Origin: Corynebacterium cystitidis
GTDB taxonomy: Bacteria; Actinomycetota; Actinomycetes; Mycobacteriales; Mycobacteriaceae
DNA length: 64,000 nucleotides
NCBI RefSeq assembly: GCF_900187295.1
Contig: NZ_LT906473.1
Span: forward strand, 992,001 to 1,056,000
Direction: 5' to 3'
Made by a program: the position numbers and the translations under genes. The notes under the pieces are model-generated. The model saw only the letters and a program-made list of their open reading frames with translations, was not told the DNA's origin and did no database searches. Below, in pieces: positions 56,956 through 64,000 of this stretch. Every line of letters begins with the position of its first letter. The first letter of the stretch is position 1.

Positions 56956-56958
56956 AAT
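56953..56958 (+). promoter_or_regulatory. Putative -10 element (TAGAAT) built on the metK stop, leaderless priA
   Basis: The metK TAG stop is the first half of TAGAAT, 9 nt before ATG 56968; no ribosome-binding site is present. Confidence 0.45.
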
Positions 56959-56967
56959 CTTTTGTCT

Positions 56968-58986
56968 ATGACCGACACCCGCGCCACCACCAGTACTCCC
57001 GTGGCGCGGGTGTTGCCGTTGTTGGGGCTTCCACACCTGGACCGTACCTTCGATTACCTGGTAAAAGAGTCCGACAGTGAGGCTGCCCAGCCGGGAGTGC
57101 GAGTGCGAATCCGCTTCGGGGGCAGGCTTGTCGACGCCTTCGTTGTCGAACGCAGTGCGACGTCAGACCATGAAGGGACGCTGCGCTATATCGAGCGCGT
57201 TATTTCGGCTGATGTGGTGTATCCGCCACGCATCAGGGCACTTGTCGACGCTCTGGCCGAACGTTATGCGGGTGTGCGTTCTGATATTGTGCGCACTGCG
57301 ATCCCACCCCGGCATGCGAAGGCTGAGGACAAAGACACAGATACGCCGTGGGAGAAACTGGGGAGCGTGACCGAGCCAGACCTGTCTGCGTGGAGCGCGT
57401 ATGTCAACGGCACCTCGTTTGTTGATGCCGTTGTTGACGGCAAACTGGCGCGTGCGGCGTGGCAGGTGGCTCCTGGTGCGGATTGGGCTGATACTGTCTC
57501 GGCGTTGGTGACCAAGGTGGCTATCGATGGTGGTGGCGCCCTTGTGGTGGTACCTGATCAGCGCGATGTCGATGCGATTGAGTCCGCTTTACGCGAGAGG
57601 ATGGGGCCGCGTCAGATTACGGTGCTTACGGCGTCGTTGGGCCCGCAGGCGCGCTACTCCCGCTATTTGTCGGTGCTCCATGGGCAAGGACGGGTGGTCG
57701 TCGGCACGCGCTCTGCTGCTTTCGCTCCTGTTCAGAATCTGCGGTTGATGGTGCTGCTGGATGATGGTAACGACAACTTGGTTGATCCACGTGCCCCGTA
57801 TGTGCATGCGCGAGAGGTTCTTACTACGCGCTCGGCGATTGAGAAGGTGTCGCTGATTATCGGCGGACATTCTAGAACGGCGGAGACGCAACTGTTGGTG
57901 GAATCCGGGTGGGCCCATGACTTAGTGGCACCGCGGGAGATTCTGCGCGGGTCGATGCCGTATATTCACGCGGCAGGTGATTCAGACTTCGAGCTGGCAC
58001 GTGATTCACGGGCGCGAACGGCGCGTCTTCCGTCGGTGGCGTTTGACGCGGCGCGGCGGGCGTTGGCGCGTGATCGGCCGGTGTTGTTTCAAGTGCCGCG
58101 TGTGGGGTACGTGCAGTCGATTTTGTGCCAGCACTGTCGTACGCCTGCTCGGTGTCGTTGGTGTAACGGGCCGTTGGGGAGAAATTCCCATCGCGACGAG
58201 GCTTTGTCGTGCCGGTGGTGCGGGCGCCTGGATGGGCATTATTCCTGCCCGGAGTGTGGTTCGCGCCAGATGCGCGACGGTATTAAGGGGACAGACCGGA
58301 CAGCTGAGGAGCTGGGGAGAGCTTTTCCGCAGATCCGGGTGGTGTCGTCGTGGGGCGAGCGAATCCAGGATGTGATTGATGAAGGCCCAACGATTGTTGT
58401 GGCTACGCCCGGCGCGGAGCCTGCTGTTGTCGGTTCCAATCAGGCTTATGGTGCAGCAGTGTTGCTGGATGCGTGGGCGCTTATGGGGCGTGCTGATTTG
58501 CGTGCTATGGAAGATACGATGGCCAAATGGGCAGCCACGGTGACGCTGGTTGAGCCACACTCCGCTGGGGGTGAGGTGATTGTTGTCGCGCCGCCGAGTG
58601 CGCCGGTGGTGCAACATCTCATTCGTTGGGATATGCCAGGTTTTGCAGCACGTGAGCTTCAGGCGCGTCGCGAGGTTGGGTTTCCTCCGGCGGTGCATAT
58701 GGCTGCTGTGGATGCGCCGGCGGTGTCGTTGGAGCGTTTCATTCGCCTTGTGGAGTTGCCGTCGGATGCGAACGTGTTAGGCCCTGTTGATCTGCCTGTT
58801 GGGGTGGAGCTGCCTGGTTCGTGGGATGTCGATGAGCTTGGTCCGGCGCAGCGGATCTTGGTCCGGATTCCTTTGCGTGGCAGGAATGAATTGGGTCGCG
58901 CGCTGCGGGTGGCCGCGATTAATCGGGCGGTACGCAAGGATGATGCTCCGTTGCGTATTCAAGTCGATCCGATTCACGTGGGTTAG
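56968..58986 (+). CDS. priA: Primosomal protein N' (PriA), helicase motifs degenerate
   Basis: A 672-aa protein of the PriA family. The N-terminal 3'-DNA-binding domain (VARVLPLLGLPHLDRTFDYLV, VRVRFGG-like) and the zinc-binding cysteines (CQHC, CRWC, CRWC, CPEC around residues 385-435) are kept. The Walker A loop expected near residue 170 reads QVAPGADWADTV with no GKT, and the Walker B position is LLDDGND instead of DEEH. It therefore probably cannot hydrolyse ATP, as is usual for actinobacterial PriA, and would act as a structural restart factor. ATG 56968 fits a leaderless start; TTG 56962 is in frame. Confidence 0.9.
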   Translation: MTDTRATTSTPVARVLPLLGLPHLDRTFDYLVKESDSEAAQPGVRVRIRFGGRLVDAFVVERSATSDHEGTLRYIERVISADVVYPPRIRALVDALAERYAGVRSDIVRTAIPPRHAKAEDKDTDTPWEKLGSVTEPDLSAWSAYVNGTSFVDAVVDGKLARAAWQVAPGADWADTVSALVTKVAIDGGGALVVVPDQRDVDAIESALRERMGPRQITVLTASLGPQARYSRYLSVLHGQGRVVVGTRSAAFAPVQNLRLMVLLDDGNDNLVDPRAPYVHAREVLTTRSAIEKVSLIIGGHSRTAETQLLVESGWAHDLVAPREILRGSMPYIHAAGDSDFELARDSRARTARLPSVAFDAARRALARDRPVLFQVPRVGYVQSILCQHCRTPARCRWCNGPLGRNSHRDEALSCRWCGRLDGHYSCPECGSRQMRDGIKGTDRTAEELGRAFPQIRVVSSWGERIQDVIDEGPTIVVATPGAEPAVVGSNQAYGAAVLLDAWALMGRADLRAMEDTMAKWAATVTLVEPHSAGGEVIVVAPPSAPVVQHLIRWDMPGFAARELQARREVGFPPAVHMAAVDAPAVSLERFIRLVELPSDANVLGPVDLPVGVELPGSWDVDELGPAQRILVRIPLRGRNELGRALRVAAINRAVRKDDAPLRIQVDPIHVG

Positions 58987-59083
58987 GTGTGCACCATGCA
59001 TGGGCTTGAGGCGGTGCAAGTAGACTCGAGACCTGTATTACTGGTTTGCGAGTATTTGTAGTGGGGAAGGGGAGTCGCCTTCG

Positions 59084-59596
59084 ATGACGATCCGTGAGAT
59101 TCGGCTGTTTGGTGACCCGGTGTTAACGTCGCGTGCACGCGAGGTGACGGAGTTCGATGGGTCGTTGCGTACGCTTATCGACGATATGTTGGACACCATG
59201 GATGCTGCGGGAGGAGTGGGTTTGGCAGCTAACCAGATTGGCCTGCTCAAGCGTGTTTTTGTGTATGACTGCTCACATGTGGAGGCGGGGTTGCGTGGCG
59301 CCATTATCAATCCGGTGTGGCAGCCGTGGGGTGACAAGATGCAGGTTGGGCCTGAGGGGTGCTTGTCTATTCCGGATATTTCAGCTGAAACACAGCGTCA
59401 CTTCTCCGTGGTCGTGCGCGGGCAGGACGTTGAGGGGCGGGCTGTGGCGTTGCAGGCGAGTGGGTTGATGGCGCGCTGTATCCAGCATGAGACCGATCAC
59501 TTGGATGGGGTGCTGTTTTTGAAGCGGCTTGAACCGGAGATTCGGAAAGAGGCGATGGGGCTGATTCGCACGGCTGATTGGTTTAAGGAGAATTAA
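59084..59596 (+). CDS. def: Peptide deformylase
   Basis: A 170-aa iron/zinc enzyme that removes the formyl group from new proteins. The three motifs are intact: [17 protein letters not shown] and QHETDHLDG. The N-terminus [13 protein letters not shown] is typical. ATG 59084 follows GGGGAAGGGGAG by about 10 nt. First of def-fmt-rsmB, which pairs deformylase with the formyltransferase. The 97-bp gap before it contains a TAGACT hexamer (59023-59028), a possible promoter. Confidence 0.95.
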   Translation: MTIREIRLFGDPVLTSRAREVTEFDGSLRTLIDDMLDTMDAAGGVGLAANQIGLLKRVFVYDCSHVEAGLRGAIINPVWQPWGDKMQVGPEGCLSIPDISAETQRHFSVVVRGQDVEGRAVALQASGLMARCIQHETDHLDGVLFLKRLEPEIRKEAMGLIRTADWFKEN

Positions 59597-59601
59597 CAAC
59601 G

Positions 59602-60537
59602 ATGAAGATTGTGTTTGCAGGTACCCCGGAGCCCGCTGTGGTGGCACTGGAAAAAGTGTTGACTTCGAACCATGAGGTGGTTGCTGTGATTACTCGGCCT
59701 GATGCGCGGAAGGGGCGAGGGCGTACGCTGCATCCGTCGCCGGTGAAGGTGCTTGCTCTGGAGCACGGCATTGAGGTTCTTACCCCGGCCACGTTGAAGG
59801 CTGGAACTGAGGACGGCCAGGCAGTACGTGAACGTTTGCGTGAGCTGGCACCTGAGGCGATCCCTGTGGTGGCCTATGGAAATCTGGTGCCTCAAGACCT
59901 GCTGGATCTGCCCGACCATGGGTGGGTTAATCTGCATTTTTCACTGCTGCCTGCGTGGCGGGGTGCGGCACCGGTCCAGGCGGCGATCCGTGCTGGTGAT
60001 GAAATCACGGGTGCTACCACATTCCGCATTGATGAGGGCTTGGACACCGGTGACATCTTGGGATCTGTCACCGAAGAAATCCTTAGTACTGATACCGCGG
60101 ATGATCTGTTGACCCGGCTGGCTTATTCTGGTGCCGAGTTGCTGGTTGCCACCTTGGATGTGCTTGCGTCGGGCCAGGCGAATCCGCAGCCACAGCGTGG
60201 CGAAGCTACTCATGCACCGAAAATTTCAACGCAGGACGCGCGCATCAGCTGGGAGACGCCGGCTTTCGCTATTGATCGACAGATCCGCGCCCACATCCCT
60301 GGGCCAGGGGCATGGACTACGCTTAACGACGAGCGCTTTAAACTTGGCCCGGTCACCCTCGCCGAGAGTTCGGATCTGGAACCTGGGCAGGTCCGCGCCG
60401 ATAAGAACGCTGTCTATGTGGGCACTGCCACCCAGGACGTGGTGTTGGGGACTGTTCAGCCTCCGGGGAAGAAGATGATGGACGCTGTGGCGTGGGCACG
60501 CGGCTACAACGCTGAAGGGAAGGTGAGGTTCCAGTGA
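59602..60537 (+). CDS. fmt: Methionyl-tRNA formyltransferase
   Basis: A 311-aa enzyme that formylates initiator tRNA using 10-formyltetrahydrofolate. The catalytic domain has [16 protein letters not shown], the [15 protein letters not shown] loop, and the active-site region [21 protein letters not shown]. The C-terminal tRNA-binding domain starts near residue 205. ATG 59602 is 5 bp after def with AAGGAG. It overlaps rsmB by 4 bp (GTGA). Confidence 0.95.
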   Translation: MKIVFAGTPEPAVVALEKVLTSNHEVVAVITRPDARKGRGRTLHPSPVKVLALEHGIEVLTPATLKAGTEDGQAVRERLRELAPEAIPVVAYGNLVPQDLLDLPDHGWVNLHFSLLPAWRGAAPVQAAIRAGDEITGATTFRIDEGLDTGDILGSVTEEILSTDTADDLLTRLAYSGAELLVATLDVLASGQANPQPQRGEATHAPKISTQDARISWETPAFAIDRQIRAHIPGPGAWTTLNDERFKLGPVTLAESSDLEPGQVRADKNAVYVGTATQDVVLGTVQPPGKKMMDAVAWARGYNAEGKVRFQ

Positions 60538-62021
60538 GCGGGGGTTTTCGATCGCGTAGCTCCGGGCGCCGTGACGATCAGCGGCAACGCCAGCCTCACG
60601 GTGGAAGTGGAGCAAAGAAGCGTTCCGGTGGGGCTCAGGCTCGGCCGAGGAAGCACGAGCCGAAACAACAGCGGCGCGGTCACACGGGCGTGGATGAGGC
60701 CCGCTTGGCGGCTTTTGATGTGCTGCAACGAGTCAGTATAAACGGTGCCTATGCAAACCTCACGTTGCCGAATCTGTTACGGGAACGCAAGATTAAAGGC
60801 CGTGATGCTGCTTTTGCTACTGAGCTGACTTATGGGACTTTGCGCACTCTGGGTGTGTTGGATGCGGTGATCGGACAGTGTTCGTCGAGAAGCCTGGAGC
60901 AGATCGCGCCGGAGGTCCTTGATGCGCTGCGCCTGGGTGCTTACCAGCTGTTGTACACCCGCGTGGAGTCTCACGCGGCGGTGGACACTTCAGTGCGCCT
61001 AGTGGATGAGGCTGGGCAGGGCAAGGCTAAAGGGTTTGCCAACGGCATCTTGCGCACTATCAGTCGTACCAAGCCGGAGGCGTGGATTGAGAAGCTGACC
61101 CCAGACGGTGAACTTGCAGCCGTGGCGTTTCGTACGGCCCATCCGGAGTGGATCGCGGCATCGTTTTCTCGTGTCCTTGGGTTGGGTGAATTAGAGGAGG
61201 CGCTGCGCGCTGACTCTGAACGCCCCGTGGTCCACCTCGTTGCACGGCCCGGGGAGATTTCCGCCGAGGAGCTTGCCTTGATCACCGGTGGCGAGGTAGG
61301 CACCTATTCTCCGTACGCGGTGTACCTGGAGGAAGGCGACCCTGGCCAGCTGCAGCCGGTGCGCGAAGGTATGGCTGCGGTCCAGGATGAGGGCTCGCAA
61401 ATCATTGCGCGCGCGGTTACGGAAGTACCCGTTGAGTCGGACTCCGGCCGCTGGCTGGATTTGTGCGCCGGCCCTGGCGGTAAGGCAGCACTGATGGGGT
61501 CACTGGCCTCGATCGATGGGGCACACGTTGATGCCGTAGAGATCTCGCCACACCGTGCGGAATTGATCCGAAAAACAGTCTCGGGCCAACCGGTCACTGT
61601 CCATGTGGCCGATGGACGTGACCCTGGGTTGGAGCCCGGCTTTGATCGCGTGCTGGTGGATGCGCCGTGTTCGGGCCTTGGTGCGTTGCGACGCCGCCCC
61701 GAGGCGCGCTGGCGGAAGGAAGAATCTGATATCGCTGAGCTCACGGTGTTGCAAGAAGAGCTGCTGCGCAGTGCGGTCAATCTGGTCAAACCTGGGGGAG
61801 TGGTGGTGTATTCCACCTGCTCGCCGGATCTGCGGGAAACCAGGGGGGTCGTCGATAAGCTGCTAGCTTCTGGTGAGGTCACCGAAGAGGACGCCCACGA
61901 GTACACCGGCGGGATGGATCGGACCGGAGACAACGCAAGCGTGCAGATGTGGCCACATCGCCACGGCACCGATGCCATGTTCTTCTCGGTCTTGCGGAAA
62001 ATTAAGAATAAAAGCGAGTAG
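60534..62021 (+). CDS. rsmB: 16S rRNA (cytosine-5) methyltransferase RsmB/Sun
   Basis: A 495-aa enzyme that methylates C967 (E. coli numbering) of 16S rRNA. A basic Gly/Arg/Gln-rich arm of about 55 residues precedes a NusB-like RNA-binding domain ([21 protein letters not shown], about 60-185) and the SAM-dependent domain. Catalytic features: [36 protein letters not shown] (first Cys) and YSTCSP (second Cys). GTG 60534 overlaps the fmt stop by 4 bp. Its TAG stop is part of the rpe -10 hexamer. Confidence 0.93.
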   Translation: MSGGFRSRSSGRRDDQRQRQPHGGSGAKKRSGGAQARPRKHEPKQQRRGHTGVDEARLAAFDVLQRVSINGAYANLTLPNLLRERKIKGRDAAFATELTYGTLRTLGVLDAVIGQCSSRSLEQIAPEVLDALRLGAYQLLYTRVESHAAVDTSVRLVDEAGQGKAKGFANGILRTISRTKPEAWIEKLTPDGELAAVAFRTAHPEWIAASFSRVLGLGELEEALRADSERPVVHLVARPGEISAEELALITGGEVGTYSPYAVYLEEGDPGQLQPVREGMAAVQDEGSQIIARAVTEVPVESDSGRWLDLCAGPGGKAALMGSLASIDGAHVDAVEISPHRAELIRKTVSGQPVTVHVADGRDPGLEPGFDRVLVDAPCSGLGALRRRPEARWRKEESDIAELTVLQEELLRSAVNLVKPGGVVVYSTCSPDLRETRGVVDKLLASGEVTEEDAHEYTGGMDRTGDNASVQMWPHRHGTDAMFFSVLRKIKNKSE

Positions 62022-62024
62022 ACT
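62019..62024 (+). promoter_or_regulatory. Putative -10 element (TAGACT) built on the rsmB stop, leaderless rpe
   Basis: The rsmB TAG stop is the first half of TAGACT, 7 nt before ATG 62032. A GAAGG stretch just before the ATG is too close to be a good ribosome-binding site. Confidence 0.45.
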
Positions 62025-62031
62025 TGAAGGT

Positions 62032-62688
62032 ATGTCTGCACCATATATTGCACCGTCCATTCTCGCCGCTGATTATGCCAACCTTGGTGATGATGTGTTG
62101 AAGGTTCCTAACGCGGACTGGATCCACGTTGACATCATGGATGGCCACTTTGTACCGAACCTGTCGTTTGGCCCGGACGTCACCGCGGCAGTTGATGGCG
62201 TAACCGACCAGTTCATGGACGTCCACGTGATGATCGAGGAGCCGGAGAAGTGGTTTGATACCTACATCAAGGCGGGCGCTGATCGCATCATTTTCCACGT
62301 CGAAGCCACCGATGACCATGTGGCAGCGGCCAAGCTTTTGAAGGACAAGGGCTGCCAGGCTGGCTTTGCTATCAAGCCCGACACCCCGATTGAGCCGTAC
62401 CTAGACGATTTGGCCTACTTTGACGAGGTGATCATCATGACGGTAGAGCCCGGTTTCGGTGGCCAGAAGTTTATGCCAGAGATGCTGGGCAAAGTGAAGA
62501 AACTGCGTGCCGCGATCGATGAGCGCGGATTGGACTGCATCATCGAACTCGACGGTGGTATCAACACCGACACCATCGCGCAGGGAGCAGCAGCTGGCGC
62601 TGATGCATTCGTCGCGGGCTCGGCTGTCTTCGGTACGGAAGACCCGGGTGCTGCGGTGGATGAGCTGCGTAAGCTTGCCTCCTTATAA
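62032..62688 (+). CDS. rpe: Ribulose-phosphate 3-epimerase
   Basis: A 218-aa TIM-barrel enzyme of the pentose phosphate pathway that interconverts ribulose 5-phosphate and xylulose 5-phosphate. Catalytic features are APSILAADYANLGDD, WIHVDIMDGHFVPNLSFGP (metal ligands and Asp), VHVMIEEPE, MTVEPGFGGQKFMPEM and IELDGGINTDTI. It precedes ribD; ribulose 5-phosphate is the precursor of the dihydroxybutanone half of riboflavin, which gives the position metabolic sense. ATG 62032. Confidence 0.95.
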   Translation: MSAPYIAPSILAADYANLGDDVLKVPNADWIHVDIMDGHFVPNLSFGPDVTAAVDGVTDQFMDVHVMIEEPEKWFDTYIKAGADRIIFHVEATDDHVAAAKLLKDKGCQAGFAIKPDTPIEPYLDDLAYFDEVIIMTVEPGFGGQKFMPEMLGKVKKLRAAIDERGLDCIIELDGGINTDTIAQGAAAGADAFVAGSAVFGTEDPGAAVDELRKLASL

Positions 62689-63715
62689 TGGCTCGGCCGG
62701 TCCTACCCATGACGGGCCGCCAGGGCTTGGCCCGGCGCTGGCAGCTGCGGATGCGGTACGTGGCACGACCAGCCCAAATCCGGCAGTAGGGTGCGCACTG
62801 TACAGCGCAAGTGGTGAGCTGATCGCTACTGGCGGTACCGAGCCGCCCGGTGGAGCTCATGCCGAGGTGGTGGCGTTACGCAAAGCAGGAAGCCGGGCCA
62901 CGAATGCCACAGCGGTAGTGACCTTGGAGCCGTGTAATCACACCGGACGCACAGGGCCGTGTTCGCAGGCTCTTGTCGAAGCAGGCGTGACTACTGTTTA
63001 CTACTTGACCGCGGACCCGAACCCGCAGGCGAGCGGAGGCGCCGACTACCTGCGGTCCCGCGGTGTGCAAGTGCATTACCTGCCCACGGTTCAACCTGGT
63101 TTACTGCCGTGGTTGATCAGTGTCCGAAACAACCGCCCAGCCGTCACGCTGAAATTCGCTGCCACCATCGATGGGTTCACCGCCGCACCGGACGGTACGA
63201 GCCAGTGGATCACTGGCACATCAGCACGTGAAAAAGTCCACGAGGACCGGGCGAAACGCGATGCGATCATCGTGGGAACAGGGACCGTGCTTGCCGACGA
63301 CCCCTCCTTGACTGCCCGCTACCCTGACGGTTGCCTTCGTGAGAAGCAGCCGCGGCGGGTGGTCGTCGGCACGCGCATGGTACCCGAAGGCAATCTCACA
63401 CGTTTGGGCTATGAACAGTACTCCCATCTCGATGTGGCCTTGGAGGCGTTGTATGCCGACGGTGTGCGTGATGTCCTTGTCGAAGGCGGACCGGAGCTAG
63501 CCACCAGTTTTTTCGAAGCGGGCTACGTTGATCTTCTTCAGGCGTACCTCGCGCCCATGGTGATGGGTGATGGGCGTAGCGTGCTCACACGAGGACTTGC
63601 TGGAACGTTATCGGAAATGCCACGGTTAGAGACAGTGAATGTGACTTTGTTGGGCGGGGACACCTTGATAGAGATGACGAAAGGTGAATATATCGATGTT
63701 TACTGGCCTCGTTGA
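62660..63715 (+). CDS. ribD: Riboflavin biosynthesis deaminase/reductase RibD
   Basis: A bifunctional enzyme of about 351 aa. The N-terminal deaminase has the zinc site GGAHAEVVALR and LEPCNHTGRTGPCSQAL; the C-terminal reductase has VTLKFAATIDGFTAAPDG, VGTGTVLADDPSLTAR and VLVEGGPELATSFFEAGYVD. The start is uncertain because homology begins inside the rpe 3' end: ATG 62660 overlaps rpe by 29 bp and TTG 62675 by 14 bp; neither has a clear ribosome-binding site, and no later start exists before the conserved region. It overlaps ribC by 20 bp. Confidence 0.92.
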   Translation: MSCVSLPPYNGSAGPTHDGPPGLGPALAAADAVRGTTSPNPAVGCALYSASGELIATGGTEPPGGAHAEVVALRKAGSRATNATAVVTLEPCNHTGRTGPCSQALVEAGVTTVYYLTADPNPQASGGADYLRSRGVQVHYLPTVQPGLLPWLISVRNNRPAVTLKFAATIDGFTAAPDGTSQWITGTSAREKVHEDRAKRDAIIVGTGTVLADDPSLTARYPDGCLREKQPRRVVVGTRMVPEGNLTRLGYEQYSHLDVALEALYADGVRDVLVEGGPELATSFFEAGYVDLLQAYLAPMVMGDGRSVLTRGLAGTLSEMPRLETVNVTLLGGDTLIEMTKGEYIDVYWPR

Positions 63716-64000
63716 AGAAATTGGTACGGTTGCGGAAGTGGAGGACCTTGGGGATGCGCGTCGAATATGGATTACCGCACCGCTGGTCACCTCAGACGCT
63801 GCACTGGGTGATTCGATCGCTGTCGATGGCGTCTGCCTCACCGTCACCAGCGTCGACGATGCAGCGTTCAGTGCTGATGTGATGCAAGAATCGCTTGATC
63901 GTTCGGGGCTCGGGGAGCTTCGTGCAGGCTCGCGCGTGAATCTTGAGCGAGCTATGCAGGTTGGGGCCCGGTTCGGTGGGCACATCGTCCAGGGGCATGT
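63696..64000 (+). CDS. ribC: Riboflavin synthase alpha subunit (5' part)
   Basis: The first 101 codons of riboflavin synthase, which makes riboflavin from two lumazine molecules. The start MFTGLVEEIGTV and the first lumazine-binding repeat (GDSIAVDGVCLTVTS, MQESLDRSGLG, NLERAMQVGARFGGHIVQGH) are diagnostic. ATG 63696 follows AAAGGTGA and lies inside the end of ribD. The second repeat, and probably ribA and ribH, are beyond the window. It is cut by the window edge, not truncated. Confidence 0.94.
   Translation, partial: MFTGLVEEIGTVAEVEDLGDARRIWITAPLVTSDAALGDSIAVDGVCLTVTSVDDAAFSADVMQESLDRSGLGELRAGSRVNLERAMQVGARFGGHIVQGH

Noticed and set aside
62684..62689. Perfect TATAAT at the rpe stop as a ribD promoter
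   Set aside because: It lies inside the region that must encode the ribD N-terminus, and no in-frame start codon follows it before the conserved deaminase residues.

Overview
The window is a stretch of actinobacterial core chromosome, almost certainly from a Corynebacterium. The clues are PimA plus the tail of PatA (cell-envelope phosphatidylinositol mannosides), the conserved order tesB-yebC-ruvCAB-yajC-secDF-lipoprotein-apt-rel-ppiB-hydrolase-hisS, a mycobacterial-type integration host factor before gmk-rpoZ, a degenerate actinobacterial PriA, and an operator upstream of metK matching the corynebacterial McbR consensus. Base composition is moderately GC-rich. I saw no rRNA, tRNA, CRISPR array, insertion sequence or prophage. 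The species cannot be named from the sequence alone.

Layout. 1-9.8 kb: end of patA, pimA, a small membrane protein, tesB, yebC, the Holliday-junction set ruvC-ruvA-ruvB, and the Sec accessory genes yajC-secD-secF. 9.8-14.4 kb: a solute-binding lipoprotein, apt and the bifunctional (p)ppGpp enzyme rel. 14.4-17.4 kb: a probable remnant of a surface nucleotidase, a small secreted/anchored acidic protein, a membrane-anchored cyclophilin and a thiol peroxidase lacking its resolving cysteine. 17.4-19.4 kb: a metallo-hydrolase and hisS. 19.4-23 kb (minus strand): an FMN reductase/luciferase-like monooxygenase pair, a protein joining a HEPN-like domain to a CBS pair, and a zinc metallopeptidase. 23-30.6 kb: aspS, a phosphotransferase, rarA and alaS. 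30.7-39.8 kb: ruvX-mltG-aroE-prepilin peptidase-aroC-aroK-aroB-aroQ-pepQ-efp-nusB, a long same-strand cluster centred on the shikimate pathway. 39.8-44.3 kb: ppk2, then a minus-strand block with a DUF222/HNH endonuclease, two YbjN-like proteins and a TIGR01777 epimerase. 44.4-52.8 kb: the pyrimidine operon pyrR-pyrB-pyrC-carA-carB-pyrF with a PyrR-type leader hairpin. 52.9-64 kb: mihF-gmk-rpoZ, coaBC, metK, priA, def-fmt-rsmB, rpe and ribD-ribC (cut by the window end).

Expression signals. Many genes have no Shine-Dalgarno sequence but carry a TANNNT -10 hexamer 6-9 bases before the start codon, the usual arrangement for leaderless transcripts in this group. In three cases the TAG stop codon of the upstream gene forms the first half of that hexamer. 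Several junctions carry 11-15 bp tandem duplications.

Most of the window is ordinary core genome. The best second-look candidates are the HEPN-CBS protein with its triple 11-bp upstream repeat, the Tpx without a resolving cysteine, and a pair of perfect TTATCCACA boxes inside an inverted repeat next to the HNH endonuclease gene. Family assignments come from recalled motifs and gene order; no database search was run.
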